From assembly GCA_937766455.1 (NCBI GenBank), contig CALLXD010000008.1:1-64000 (forward strand): a DNA stretch of 64,000 nucleotides. The letters are read 5' to 3'. The number at the start of each line of letters is the position of its first letter. Positions within the stretch are counted from its first letter, which is position 1. Shown piece by piece: positions 23,291-32,391 of the stretch. The notes beneath the pieces are model-generated. The model worked only from the letters and a program-made list of their open reading frames with translations, did not search any database and was not told the origin of the DNA. The position numbers were made by a program, and so were the translations under genes. Origin of the DNA: Vicinamibacterales bacterium. Its GTDB lineage: Bacteria > Acidobacteriota > Vicinamibacteria > Vicinamibacterales > UBA8438.

Positions 23291-25645
23291 CTAGTACCCG
23301 GTCAGTTGCGGTAGTCGCTCGTCGTCAGGTAGCGGCTGCACGCCAAGCGTATTCAGCGTCATCGAGACCTTGCGATAGCGCGACGTGATGGCGGCAATGC
23401 TCATCATTTGACGGCTGTCGTAGCTCGCAGACAGCGCGGCCCAGGTCTCATCCGAGATGATCGTGTCGCTGTACATTTCGTCGGCGGCATTGATGAGCAG
23501 CCGCTCGGTCGCGTTCCATCCCCGCGCGTCGTTGCCCTGAGCGATCCACTGCGGCTCGAGCCCATGGTCACGGGCGCGCCCGACGCTACCCACGTGCTTG
23601 GCCCATTCGTACACCGACTGCGCATTCCAACCGGTCCGCAGAATAAGCAGCTCGCGGTCATGCGGCGTCATCCCTGACCGTTCCGGATTTTGCACGTAAC
23701 TCGGATTGGCGTACCACTGGGCCTCCATCTGGGGATGCTGGCGCAGGGTGCGGCCCACACGGATTCCGTCGCCCTCGATCGGGTCGATCCGCGGCGAGGT
23801 CAGCGGCGCTTCCGCCGTCGGCACGTCGATGCGATAGGCGACGTCGGCGCTCGGGATCAGCTCGGTGGCGCCGGTATCAGGCTGCACGCCGAGCGTATTG
23901 AACAGGATGGAGGAGGACGTGGTTTCGCTCACGGTCACCACGGCGTCCGCCAGGTTGGGCAGATCATACATACGTGACAGTTCGGACCAGGTGCCATCGG
24001 TCACCGACGCATTGCGGAACATCTCGTCGGCGAGGTCAATCAACACCTGATCAAACGTCGTCAAACTGTCGCCCGCGCCTTCGGCGACCTGCCTGATTTC
24101 CGCGGCGCTTAACCCATGGTCTCCACGGTCGGCGTGCGACGACCAGAGGTAGCCGTTCTGAGCGAGCCAGGCGGTGCGCAGGATCAGAATCGCCCGGTGG
24201 CGCGGTGAGAGCGTTGAGTCGTTGCTGACATAGGTCAGTAACGGCATGAATCGATCGGCCAAGGCGGGCACGCGAATCAGCGTGCGCAGCGCATTGCCGG
24301 CGTTGCCGTCTGGTGCATACTTCTCCACCAGCGCTCGCTGCTCAGCGGACCAGTCGGTTTCGGGCAACGGGGGCACCCGCGCCTCGGTGAGCCGGTCGAC
24401 GAAAATCGCGCTCCCAGGCGGATCGACCAGGGCCGTCGCGGGCTCAATTCGCAACAACACCCCGTCGTCCTCGTCGGTCAACACATAGAGATATCCGTCG
24501 GGACCTTGCCGTACGTCGCGAATGCGCTGCTTGAGCTCGGTGAGCAGCGACTCGCGCCGAATCTCCTCACCGCGCCGGTTGAACACGATGCGCTCGATGT
24601 GCCCGGTGCGCGGCATCCGGCCTTCCATCATCGACCCGACGAACAGGTTGCCCTGCCACTCCGGAAAGTGTGGCCCGGTGTAGAACGTCAGACCTGACGG
24701 CCCGATGGATGGCCACCACAACACGTCGGCGTCCTCAAACTCCGGCCGCCATGGCGTCTCGGTCACTCGGACCCCGGAATACTCGCGGCTGTACGACGCA
24801 AGCGGCCAACCATAGTTGGCGCCCGGCTTGATGATGTTGGCCTCGTCGCCTCCCTGCGGCCCGTTCTCGGTCGCCCACAGATCGCCGGTCTCCGGGTGCC
24901 AGGCGAGCCCGAGCTGGTTCCGATGTCCCATTGAGTAGATCTCGGGAAGATAGCTGGGATCGCCGAGGAAGGGATTGTCGGACGGGGTCGTGCCGTCGTC
25001 GTTCATCCGCATCAACTTGCCGAAATGGGTGCCCGGGTCTTGTGCATAGCTACCGGTATCGGCGAACACGTACGAACCACCAACCGTCATGAACAACGTC
25101 CCGTCGGGTGCCCAGATGAGCCGCGACGCGGCGATGCCGGTGTCGACGCCCTGTGCGACGAAGATGTCGCGCACTTCGGTCAGGTTGCCGGCATCCAGGC
25201 GCCCGCGCGCGAGCGCCACGGTCACGCCCGGCTCGCCGTCGACAACGATCGGCTTGGAGTAGGTCAGATAGACAATGCGGTCGTCGGTCGGATGTACGGC
25301 GACGTCCATGAGCCCGGCCCGGTCAGACTCCGCGGCCACGACCGGCACCCCCGGAATATCGCGATCCAGCAGCTGGCCGTTGCGGACGACTCGCAGCGTG
25401 CCTTTGTCGCGTTCCGTAATCAGGATGTCGCCGTTCTCGCGGAACGCCATCCCCCAGGGATGGGACAGGCCCCCCACCACTGGTTCTACGCGAATGCGCT
25501 GCACCTCTCCGGTGTACAGCACCACGGACTCGGTCGGCGGCGGGACGGGAGGAATAAGGTCGCGTCGCTGCGCCGACACGGAACCGGCGACGAGCACGCA
25601 AGACAGGCCGAGGACGACGGCGCGAGGGCGTGGCAGGTAATTCAT
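23291..25645 (-). CDS. PQQ-type sorbosone/glucose dehydrogenase fused to two carboxymuconolactone-decarboxylase-like domains
   Basis: A 784-residue exported protein (signal peptide RAVVLGLSCVLVAGSVSAQ). Residues about 45-405 are a GSDH/sorbosone-dehydrogenase propeller: GLSHPWGMAFRENGDILITE, GLMDVAVHPT, MGHRNQLGLAWHPETGDLWA, ENGPQGGDEANIIKPGANYGWP. Residues about 450-600 and 640-780 are two helical carboxymuconolactone-decarboxylase/AhpD-like domains, each with an RHRAILILRTAWLAQNGYLW or DRELLILRTGWNAQSVYEWA motif and ending SSILFNTLGVQP or VSMTLNTLGVQP. The usual CxxC of AhpD is absent from both. The propeller would oxidise an aldose or similar in the periplasm; the helical domains may act on the lactone or acid product. 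The fusion is unusual and its reaction order is inference. Confidence 0.8.
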   Translation of the reverse strand: MNYLPRPRAVVLGLSCVLVAGSVSAQRRDLIPPVPPPTESVVLYTGEVQRIRVEPVVGGLSHPWGMAFRENGDILITERDKGTLRVVRNGQLLDRDIPGVPVVAAESDRAGLMDVAVHPTDDRIVYLTYSKPIVVDGEPGVTVALARGRLDAGNLTEVRDIFVAQGVDTGIAASRLIWAPDGTLFMTVGGSYVFADTGSYAQDPGTHFGKLMRMNDDGTTPSDNPFLGDPSYLPEIYSMGHRNQLGLAWHPETGDLWATENGPQGGDEANIIKPGANYGWPLASYSREYSGVRVTETPWRPEFEDADVLWWPSIGPSGLTFYTGPHFPEWQGNLFVGSMMEGRMPRTGHIERIVFNRRGEEIRRESLLTELKQRIRDVRQGPDGYLYVLTDEDDGVLLRIEPATALVDPPGSAIFVDRLTEARVPPLPETDWSAEQRALVEKYAPDGNAGNALRTLIRVPALADRFMPLLTYVSNDSTLSPRHRAILILRTAWLAQNGYLWSSHADRGDHGLSAAEIRQVAEGAGDSLTTFDQVLIDLADEMFRNASVTDGTWSELSRMYDLPNLADAVVTVSETTSSSILFNTLGVQPDTGATELIPSADVAYRIDVPTAEAPLTSPRIDPIEGDGIRVGRTLRQHPQMEAQWYANPSYVQNPERSGMTPHDRELLILRTGWNAQSVYEWAKHVGSVGRARDHGLEPQWIAQGNDARGWNATERLLINAADEMYSDTIISDETWAALSASYDSRQMMSIAAITSRYRKVSMTLNTLGVQPLPDDERLPQLTGY

Positions 25646-25704
25646 GGCATCAATTTACCCGATCCACGGCCGGAAACGGAGACAGGACCGTAAAGACGGG
25701 GCGG

Positions 25705-26265
25705 CTAGGCGGCCAACACCGTGCCGGTGGCCCAGACGTAGAACACCACGATCGGCAACTCGCCCAAGGCGACACCGACAGCGAAGGTCTGCAGCGGCAT
25801 CCGCACGGTGCCAGCCACGTAGCAGATGGCATCCGTCGGCACGAAGGGACACATGGACCAGCCGACCACGATCCAGAACCCTTTCTGGTGCATCTGCCCT
25901 TCGAGCCACCGCACCTGTCGGGCGTGCTTCCGCTCGAAGAGGTCGCCCAGGCCCAGGAACTCGAAGAAGTAGTAGATGAGGAGCGCCGCCAGCACGATGC
26001 CCCCCAGCGAGCTGACCATCACGAACCAGGGGCGGTCGGGATACAACAGGGTAAGCACGACGATGAGCACCGAACTCGGGACGAGCGTGAATGGTCGGAC
26101 GATACTGAGGATCAGATAGCCCACCAGCACGGACTGTCCGGACGCGCGCAACGTCGCGACGACGCGCTCCGGGTCGAGCAACTCCGGTCTCGCCGCGTAC
26201 AGCACCAACAGAGGCAGCACGAGCAGAACCCATACAGTCAGGGTCACAAGACGACCTCTGGACAT
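25705..26265 (-). CDS. TVP38/TMEM64 (DedA-like) membrane protein
   Basis: From ATG 26265 the protein has about 187 residues and four to five membrane segments. FTLVPSSVLIVVLTLLYPDR, the aromatic-rich FFEFLGLGDLFERK and VVGWSMCPFVPTDAICYVAG fit the SNARE-associated/VTT domain, which includes re-entrant loops and is linked to lipid scrambling or transport. A longer start at 26460 would run through the neighbouring VOC gene and adds no sensible domain, so it is rejected. The gene follows the VOC protein by 22 bases. A second protein of this family is encoded at 32906-33649. Confidence 0.8.
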   Translation of the reverse strand: MSRGRLVTLTVWVLLVLPLLVLYAARPELLDPERVVATLRASGQSVLVGYLILSIVRPFTLVPSSVLIVVLTLLYPDRPWFVMVSSLGGIVLAALLIYYFFEFLGLGDLFERKHARQVRWLEGQMHQKGFWIVVGWSMCPFVPTDAICYVAGTVRMPLQTFAVGVALGELPIVVFYVWATGTVLAA

Positions 26266-26287
26266 CTCTGACAAGACAGGCTCGACG

Positions 26288-26695
26288 TTAGCGACCTGGG
26301 CTGGCCTCGTCAGCAACGTCGGCACCCCGGGTGGCGATCTGCCAGACGTTGCCCCAACTATCGCGGACCATCGCCCGACGGTCGCCATAGGGCGTATCCA
26401 TCGGTTCCTCGAGCGACGTCGCGCTTTTGGCCAGGGCGCGCCGGTAGACGGCGTCCGCATCGTCGACGTAGATATAGAGAAATGCGGGGAACGGCGACCG
26501 TTCGTCGGCGCCGCTCACCATGAGCACCGAGTCGCCAATTCGCATCTCAGCGGGGCGATCGGGCCTGAAGTCCCCGACGTCGTGAAACACATCTCGGAGA
26601 AACTGGACGAGCCGCTCCGGGTCGGTCGCGACGACCCTCGTGGTCAGCGTGTGCCAACCGTCAGGCTGTCTCGTAGTCATCTCGGCTGGGCTCAC
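26288..26695 (-). CDS. VOC-superfamily (glyoxalase/bleomycin-resistance-like) protein
   Basis: 135 residues with the paired beta-alpha-beta-beta-beta layout of the PhnB-like VOC group: LTTRVVATDPERLVQFLRDV, AEMRIGDSVLMVSGADERSP, FLYIYVDDADAVYRRALAKS and YGDRRAMVRDSWGNVWQIAT. The final Asp-Ser-Trp-Gly-Asn is a hallmark of these proteins. They bind a metal or small organic molecule; the substrate is unknown. It starts seven bases after the aldehyde dehydrogenase stop, so the two are in one operon. An ATG at 26680 is an alternative start. Confidence 0.85.
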   Translation of the reverse strand: MSPAEMTTRQPDGWHTLTTRVVATDPERLVQFLRDVFHDVGDFRPDRPAEMRIGDSVLMVSGADERSPFPAFLYIYVDDADAVYRRALAKSATSLEEPMDTPYGDRRAMVRDSWGNVWQIATRGADVADEASPGR

Positions 26696-26702
26696 TTGCA
26701 GA

Positions 26703-28130
26703 CTACGCGACGGGGGTACGGATCACCAGATTGCGGATCTCGGTCATATCCTCCATCGCGAAGCGCACACCCTCGCGACCGAGACCACTGTCCTTGACGC
26801 CGCCATAGGGCATGTTGTCGACCCGCCAGGATGGGACATCACCGATGATGACACCACCCACCTCGAGCTCATCCCACGCCTGCTGCATGTGATAGAGGTC
26901 GCGCGTGAAGATGCCCGCCTGTAGCCCGAAGACGCTGTCGTTGACATCACGCAGTGCGTCGTCGAACGAGTCAAAGCGGCTTAGCACCGCCACGGGGCCA
27001 AACGCCTCCTGCGCGCACACATCCTGGTCCTTTGGCACGTTCTCAAGCAGCGTTGCGGTGAGCATCGCGCCCTCGCGTGTCCCGCCGCACAACAGGGTGC
27101 CACCAGCCGCCACAGCGGCCTGGACCCAGGCCTCCAGCCGTTCTGCCTCTGCGGTCGAGATCATCGGTCCGATGAACGTGGCCTCGTCCTTCGGGTCACC
27201 GGCGACCAGTCGATTCGTGGCGGCCACGAGTCGCTCTCTCAGCGCGTCGTAGATGCTGGCATGGGCGATGATGCGTTGCACACCGATACAGCTCTGGCCT
27301 GACTGATAGAAGGCACCGAAGACCAACCGCTCGACCGCATCGTCGAGATCGGCATCCTTGTCTACGACGCAGGCGGCATTGCCACCCAGCTCGAGCACCA
27401 CCTTCTTCCGGCCTGCGCGCGCCTTGAGGGCCCAACCAACGCCGGGCGAGCCGGTGAAGCTCAGCAGCTTGAGTCGGTCGTCGACGGTGAACAAGTCAGC
27501 CCCGTCCCGGCGAGCGGGCAAGATCGAGAATGCGCCCAGCGGGAGGTCAGTCTCCGCCAACACCTCGCCGATGATCAACGCCCCGATTGGGGTCCGACTG
27601 GCCGGTTTCAGTACAAAGGGACAGCCAACGGCGATAGCAGGCGCGACCTTGTGGGCCGCCAGATTCAACGGGAAGTTGAAGGGCGAGATGAACGAGCACG
27701 GCCCAATCGGCACCCGTGTGAACATGCCCCGATACCCGCGGGCACGGGGCGCGATCTCGAGATTCATCACCTCTCCGGTCATACGCACCGATTCCTCGGC
27801 GGCGATGCGAAAAGTGTCGATGAGACGGCTGACTTCCCCTCTGGCGTCCTTGATCGGTTTGCCCGCTTCGATGCACAGCGAGAGCGCCAGCTCGTCGAAA
27901 CGGGCCTGGAACCGGGTGACGCAGTGGTTCAGTACATTCTGGCGTTCATAGGGGGCCATCCGGCGCATCGGCGCGGCCGCGTCAGCAGCGGCACCGATGG
28001 CACGGTCGATTGCAGCCACATCGGCCATCGCGACACGGTAGGCCACCTCGCCGCTGTACTTGTCGGTCACCTCGAGATCGGTATTCGGCGATTCCGGTCG
28101 ATTCGCCAGGTAGTACGGAAACGATGTCAT
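26703..28130 (-). CDS. NAD(P)-dependent aldehyde dehydrogenase
   Basis: 475 residues from ATG 28130. Landmarks are ISPFNFPLNLAAHKVAPAIA with the conserved Asn, FTGSPGVGWALK for the nucleotide-binding loop, the general base in LELGGNAACVV and the nucleophile in GQSCIGVQR. The C-terminal PYGGVKDSGLGREGVRFAME is also diagnostic. It oxidises an aldehyde to the acid; sequence tone is closest to the phosphonoacetaldehyde/lactaldehyde-like branch, but the substrate is not fixed. AGGAG at 28145-28141 overlaps the stop codon of the upstream acetolactate-synthase-like gene, so translation of the two is coupled. A TTG six bases earlier is a weaker start. Confidence 0.92.
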   Translation of the reverse strand: MTSFPYYLANRPESPNTDLEVTDKYSGEVAYRVAMADVAAIDRAIGAAADAAAPMRRMAPYERQNVLNHCVTRFQARFDELALSLCIEAGKPIKDARGEVSRLIDTFRIAAEESVRMTGEVMNLEIAPRARGYRGMFTRVPIGPCSFISPFNFPLNLAAHKVAPAIAVGCPFVLKPASRTPIGALIIGEVLAETDLPLGAFSILPARRDGADLFTVDDRLKLLSFTGSPGVGWALKARAGRKKVVLELGGNAACVVDKDADLDDAVERLVFGAFYQSGQSCIGVQRIIAHASIYDALRERLVAATNRLVAGDPKDEATFIGPMISTAEAERLEAWVQAAVAAGGTLLCGGTREGAMLTATLLENVPKDQDVCAQEAFGPVAVLSRFDSFDDALRDVNDSVFGLQAGIFTRDLYHMQQAWDELEVGGVIIGDVPSWRVDNMPYGGVKDSGLGREGVRFAMEDMTEIRNLVIRTPVA

Positions 28131-28143
28131 GGGCAAAGGGCTC

Positions 28144-29787
28144 CTAGACCAGCGCGCTGCGCTCCTGGATCTCGTGGTTCAGAATGCGGTCATTCTCCGA
28201 ATAGTCGACCGCCACGTCGACGACGTGCACACCCCGCTGCGTATGCGCCGCTTCCAGCGTGCCGCGTAGATCGCCGGCGCGCTCGACCCGATGTCCGACG
28301 GCGCCGTAGCTTTCGGCGTAGCGTACGAAGTCAGGATTACCATAGTCGAGACCAAAATCCCGAAGCCCCATATTGGCCTGCTTCCATTTGATCATGCCGT
28401 AGGCGTCGTCGCGCAAGATCAACACGACGAGGTCGAGCCTGAGGCGCACGGCCGTTTCCAGCTCCTGAGAATTCATCATGAAGCCGCCGTCTCCGCAAAT
28501 CGCCATGACGCGACGGCGGGGATGCACAATCTTGGCCGCGATCGCCGAGGGCAACCCCGCGCCCATGGTGGCCAGTGCATTGTCGAGTAGCACGGTATTG
28601 GACGCGCACGCCTTGTAGTTCCGGGCGAACCAGATCTTGTACACACCGTTGTCGAGCGCGATGATGTCGAGGTCGTCCATGACCGCGCGCACGTCGGCGA
28701 CAAGCCGCTGCGGGTAGACGGGGAACCGGTCGTCATCCACGCCTTCCCGAAGGTGGGCTTCACCCGCGGCGCGCACCTCGACGAACCGGGTGAAATCCCA
28801 GTGGTCCTGCGGCGTCAAGCGCTCCGAGATCTGCCAGATGCTGTTCGCAATGTCACCGACCACCTCGACGTGCGGAAAGTAGACCGGATCGACGGAGGCC
28901 GAGGAGAAGTTGATGTGAATGACTTCGACACCCGCTGGCCGCATGAAGAACGGCGGCTTCTCGACCACATCATGCCCAATGTTGATGATGAGGTCAGCGG
29001 CGTCTATGGCGCGGTGGACGAAGTCGCCAGAGGACAGGGTGGTGTTGCCCAGGCACAACGCGTCTCGTTCGTCGAGCACCCCTTTCCCCATCTGGGTCGT
29101 GACATACGGAATACCACTGGAGCTGACGAGCCGGCGTAGCATACGGCTCGTCTGCTTCCTGTTTGCACCAGCCCCCACGACCAGGAGCGGCCGCCGCGCC
29201 TGCTCGAGACGAGACACAGCGGCGACAATCGACTTCTCTTCAGCAATCGGGCGTCGCACCAAGCTGCTGGTGAGCAGCGCCTCGTCAACCTCTTCGCGCG
29301 CGATGTCTTCGGGTAGTTCGAGATGCACCGCGCCGGGCTTTTCTTCCTGCGCCAATCGGAAGGCTTCGCGGATTCGGGACGGGATATTGGCGCCGCTGAC
29401 CAGCTGCCGTGTGTACTTCGTCAGCGGGCGCATCATGTCGACGATGTCGACGACCTGAAACTGACCCTGCTTGCTGGATTTGACCGGCTTTTGGCCGGTG
29501 ATCATCAGCATCGGCATGCCGCCGAGCTGGGCGTAGGCGGCCGCGGTCACAAAGTTCGTTGCGCCCGGACCGAGGGTCGACAGACACACGCCCGCCTTCC
29601 CGGTCAGCCGCCCGTAGGTCGCGGCCATGAATCCGGCCGCTTGCTCATGCCGGGTCAGGATGAGCGTGATCGAGTCAGACCGCGACAGCGAATCGAGAAG
29701 GTCGAGATTTTCTTCACCGGGGATCCCGAAGATGTATTCGACACCCTCGTTCTCGAGCGCGTGTACAAACAGATCGGACGATTTCAC
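28144..29787 (-). CDS. acetolactate-synthase-like thiamine-diphosphate enzyme
   Basis: 547 residues from GTG 29787, with GGAGG seven bases before it. The catalytic Glu lies in TRHEQAAGFMAATYGRLTGK. LSTLGPGATNFVTAAAYAQL and GMPMLMITGQKPVK are family landmarks, and the TPP motif runs from GDGGFMMNSQELETAVR to the aspartate of DDAYGMIKW. The length and absence of a small subunit resemble catabolic AlsS-type enzymes, which join two pyruvates to acetolactate. Because the next gene is an aldehyde dehydrogenase and no ilv genes are present, a different 2-oxoacid or aldehyde-producing reaction is also possible. Confidence 0.85.
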   Translation of the reverse strand: MKSSDLFVHALENEGVEYIFGIPGEENLDLLDSLSRSDSITLILTRHEQAAGFMAATYGRLTGKAGVCLSTLGPGATNFVTAAAYAQLGGMPMLMITGQKPVKSSKQGQFQVVDIVDMMRPLTKYTRQLVSGANIPSRIREAFRLAQEEKPGAVHLELPEDIAREEVDEALLTSSLVRRPIAEEKSIVAAVSRLEQARRPLLVVGAGANRKQTSRMLRRLVSSSGIPYVTTQMGKGVLDERDALCLGNTTLSSGDFVHRAIDAADLIINIGHDVVEKPPFFMRPAGVEVIHINFSSASVDPVYFPHVEVVGDIANSIWQISERLTPQDHWDFTRFVEVRAAGEAHLREGVDDDRFPVYPQRLVADVRAVMDDLDIIALDNGVYKIWFARNYKACASNTVLLDNALATMGAGLPSAIAAKIVHPRRRVMAICGDGGFMMNSQELETAVRLRLDLVVLILRDDAYGMIKWKQANMGLRDFGLDYGNPDFVRYAESYGAVGHRVERAGDLRGTLEAAHTQRGVHVVDVAVDYSENDRILNHEIQERSALV

Positions 29788-29940
29788 AGATGAGCCTCCG
29801 GGCGGTTGGGAGTTCCTCTAGTTGGATGCATCCGCTGGGAGAACGTTTCACCCATCTTGACCAGTCGGGACCGAGCAGACCACGATACACAACCCCGCCA
29901 AGGTCGCGGCTTCTTCCGAAGAACTGAGCGAAAGCGCACC

Positions 29941-30609
29941 GTGCAATCCGACACCCACGACCGTCCGACGGGCACGCTCGATGAGACTACGCTGGTCGCG
30001 GCCCTCAAGGCGGGGGACGACGCGGCGTTCGAAACCCTCGTCCGCACCTCGAGCCACCGCCTCCTGGCGGTGGCACGGCGCTTCGCGCGCACGGAAGAAG
30101 ACGCGCAGGACATCGTGCAGACCGCGTACATGAACGCGTTCCGCGCGCTGGAGAAATTTGAAGGTCAGTCACAACTCTCGACGTGGCTACATCGCATCGT
30201 CGTGAACACCGCCCTCATGAAACTGCGGTCGCAACGGACCAAACCGGAGGAATCGATCGAGACCCTGCTGCCGACGTTCAAGACGGACGGGCATCACGCA
30301 GAGCGGTTCCGCGACTGGAGCGTGCCGGCCGACGCACTCGTCCAGCAGGCCGAGACACGCGCGACCGTGCGCGCGTGCATCGCACAACTCCCTGAGGCGT
30401 ACCGCTCAGTGCTGCTGCTCCGCGACATTGAAGAACGATCGACGCGAGACGTCGCCGACGCCCTGGGGCTGACACCGGCGGCCGTCAAGACCCGCCTCCA
30501 TCGCGCGCGCCAGGCCCTCTCGACGTTACTCCGGCGGCGGTACGCCGCGGACGGTGTAACCGCCCAAGACGGTGTAACCTCCGCCGGCGGTGCGGCATCC
30601 AACTCCTAG
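29941..30609 (+). CDS. ECF-type RNA polymerase sigma factor
   Basis: About 222 residues from GTG 29941. Region 2 is visible as AFETLVRTSSHRLLAVARRF and EDAQDIVQTAYMNAFRALEK, followed by LSTWLHRIVVNTALMKLRSQ. Region 4 is AQLPEAYRSVLLLRDIEERS, then TRDVADALGLTPAAVKTRLH. This directs RNA polymerase to a stress- or envelope-linked regulon that cannot be named. An upstream in-frame start at 29806 would add 45 residues with no sigma similarity. An anti-sigma-like zinc protein follows four bases after the stop, giving a standard sigma/anti-sigma pair. The C-terminus ends in a VTAQDGVTSAGG tail. Confidence 0.9.
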   Translation: MQSDTHDRPTGTLDETTLVAALKAGDDAAFETLVRTSSHRLLAVARRFARTEEDAQDIVQTAYMNAFRALEKFEGQSQLSTWLHRIVVNTALMKLRSQRTKPEESIETLLPTFKTDGHHAERFRDWSVPADALVQQAETRATVRACIAQLPEAYRSVLLLRDIEERSTRDVADALGLTPAAVKTRLHRARQALSTLLRRRYAADGVTAQDGVTSAGGAASNS

Positions 30610-30613
30610 ATCT

Positions 30614-30865
30614 GTGACCTGCCGAGAACTGACCGCCTTTATCGCCGACTATCTGTCAGGCGACCTCCCGCCCGACTCGAAGATCGAATTCGAGCGCCAT
30701 CTCGACGTGTGCCCCAACTGCGTGACCTATCTCGATGGCTACCAGGACACGGTCAGGCTGGGTCGCCACGCGTGCGATGACGATGACGCGCCGGTGCCGG
30801 ACACGGTTCCGGAAGCACTGATCGAGGCCGTGCTCAGCGCCCGGTCCAAACCCTCTCAGGCATAA
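30614..30865 (+). CDS. zinc-finger anti-sigma-like protein
   Basis: 83 residues from GTG 30614. An N-terminal CRELTAFIADYLSGDLPPDS followed by FERHLDVCPNCVTYLDGY is the ZAS-type HxxxCxxC zinc motif of anti-sigma factors. No membrane segment follows; the C-terminus is acidic (CDDDDAPVPDT) and short, so it is a soluble anti-sigma, probably redox or metal responsive. An alternative start at 30590 would overlap the sigma gene. Its partner is the ECF sigma factor directly upstream. Confidence 0.8.
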   Translation: MTCRELTAFIADYLSGDLPPDSKIEFERHLDVCPNCVTYLDGYQDTVRLGRHACDDDDAPVPDTVPEALIEAVLSARSKPSQA

Positions 30866-30915
30866 CTCCGGGCCTCACGTCCCCTGCTACGACGCGGGAC
30901 TTGCGCCACGGGCTG

Positions 30916-32391
30916 CTACTGCCCCAACGACAACCATCGGTGGAACAGACGCTTGACCACCGGTGTCAGGCGCGTGCGGTTGTACGCGTCACCGGTTTGG
31001 CGGATCGCCTCCGCGGTGGTCGGGTAGGGGTGGATGACGGAGGCCAGCGTACCCAGTCCCATTCCAGCCCGCATAGCCACACTGATCTCGCTGATGAGGT
31101 CGCCCGCGTGCGCTCCGACGATGGTGGCGCCGAGGATGTCGTCCGTTCCCTTCTTGACGTGGATTTTTACGAACCCCTCAGTGTCCCCCTCTAGAATCGC
31201 CCGGTCGACATCGACCAGCTGGCGGGTATACGTGGCAAACGCAATCCCGCGTTCTTCGAGGTCGCGCTCGTACAAGCCAACGTGGGCCACTTCTGGTTCC
31301 GTGTAGGTCGCCCAGGGCACGAGAAGGCTCGAGACCTTGTCCCGACCCAGAAACAAGGCGTTCCGGATCACCATGCGGGCCATGAAGTCCGCCATATGGG
31401 TGAATTGATACCGGCTCGCAACATCCCCCACGGCAAAGACATTAGGGTTCGACGTCTGGAGCTTGTCGTTGACCTCGACGCCTGAGCGGGGGTCGAACCG
31501 GACGCCGGCCAGGTCGAGACCCAGACCCGTCACATTCGGCTTCCGCCCCGTCGCCACCAGCAGCGCGTCGAACTCGTGGGACTCTTCCTGGCCATCGCGT
31601 TCGACCACCACCGTCACGGGAGCCTGCCCACCGACGCTGTCGACCCGTCGATACGTCACATTGAAGGCAAACCGCACGCCGTCACGAGCCATTGACGCCT
31701 GCACGAGCGCCGCCGCGTCCACGTCCTCCTTCGGCAAGATCTTGCTGTCGCGAGAAAAGGCGGTCACATCTGCCCCGAATCGCCTGAACGCCTGGGCGAG
31801 CTCCATGCCGATCGGACCGGCGCCGATGACCCCGAGCCGTTTCGGCAGTGCGGTCAGATTGAAGACCGTCGCGTTGGTCAGGTAGGGCGCCTGATCCAAC
31901 CCGGGGATTGGCGGAACGGCGGCAGTCCCCCCGGTCGCCACGACCGCTTTCTTGAAGCGCAGCGTCTCGCCGCCCACCTCCACCGTGTCTTCGCCCGTAA
32001 ACCGCGCGCTCCCGATGAACACGTCAATGCCAAGGTCCCGGCTGAATCGTTCGGCGGAGTCGTTCGGCGCGATCTCGGCCCGAAGCCGACGCATCCGCTC
32101 CATGACGGCGCCGAAGTCGACAGACACCGGTCCCTCGACCCGAACCCCGAACTGCCCAGCCTCCCGGACGGCGGCCGCCGCGCGCGCGCAGCGAATGAGC
32201 GCCTTTGACGGGACGCAGCCCACGTTCAGGCAATCACCCCCCAGCAGGTGCGACTCGATCAACGCGACCCGGGCGCCCAGGCCAGCGGCCCCGGCAGACG
32301 TCACGAGGCCCCCGGCGCCGGCGCCGATGACGACCAGGTTATAGACACCTTTCGGAGACGGGTTGACCCCCAGCGTTTCGGGCGGACACAA
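30916..32391 (-). CDS. FAD-dependent pyridine-nucleotide disulfide oxidoreductase (mercuric-reductase-like)
   Basis: 491 residues. The FAD site is VVIGAGAGGLVTSAGAAGLG, and the redox disulfide is GGDCLNVGCVPSKALI (Cys 54 and 59). The NAD site GVIGAGPIGMELAQAFRRFG and the C-terminal HPYPTTAEAIRQTGDAYNRT complete the family pattern. It lacks the paired C-terminal cysteines and HMA domain of true mercuric reductases, so the substrate is probably another disulfide or quinone. The reading frame upstream of the start reads as family-like sequence (DAHNTALLDCVRPKRW) but in the frame of the DEP ORF; a single missing G in the run at 32367-32371 would fuse the two. The start at 32391 may therefore be artificial. 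Confidence 0.85.
   Translation of the reverse strand: MCPPETLGVNPSPKGVYNLVVIGAGAGGLVTSAGAAGLGARVALIESHLLGGDCLNVGCVPSKALIRCARAAAAVREAGQFGVRVEGPVSVDFGAVMERMRRLRAEIAPNDSAERFSRDLGIDVFIGSARFTGEDTVEVGGETLRFKKAVVATGGTAAVPPIPGLDQAPYLTNATVFNLTALPKRLGVIGAGPIGMELAQAFRRFGADVTAFSRDSKILPKEDVDAAALVQASMARDGVRFAFNVTYRRVDSVGGQAPVTVVVERDGQEESHEFDALLVATGRKPNVTGLGLDLAGVRFDPRSGVEVNDKLQTSNPNVFAVGDVASRYQFTHMADFMARMVIRNALFLGRDKVSSLLVPWATYTEPEVAHVGLYERDLEERGIAFATYTRQLVDVDRAILEGDTEGFVKIHVKKGTDDILGATIVGAHAGDLISEISVAMRAGMGLGTLASVIHPYPTTAEAIRQTGDAYNRTRLTPVVKRLFHRWLSLGQ

Noticed and set aside
30916-32391. True mercuric reductase (MerA)
   Set aside because: No HMA domain and no C-terminal cysteine pair; no mer genes nearby.
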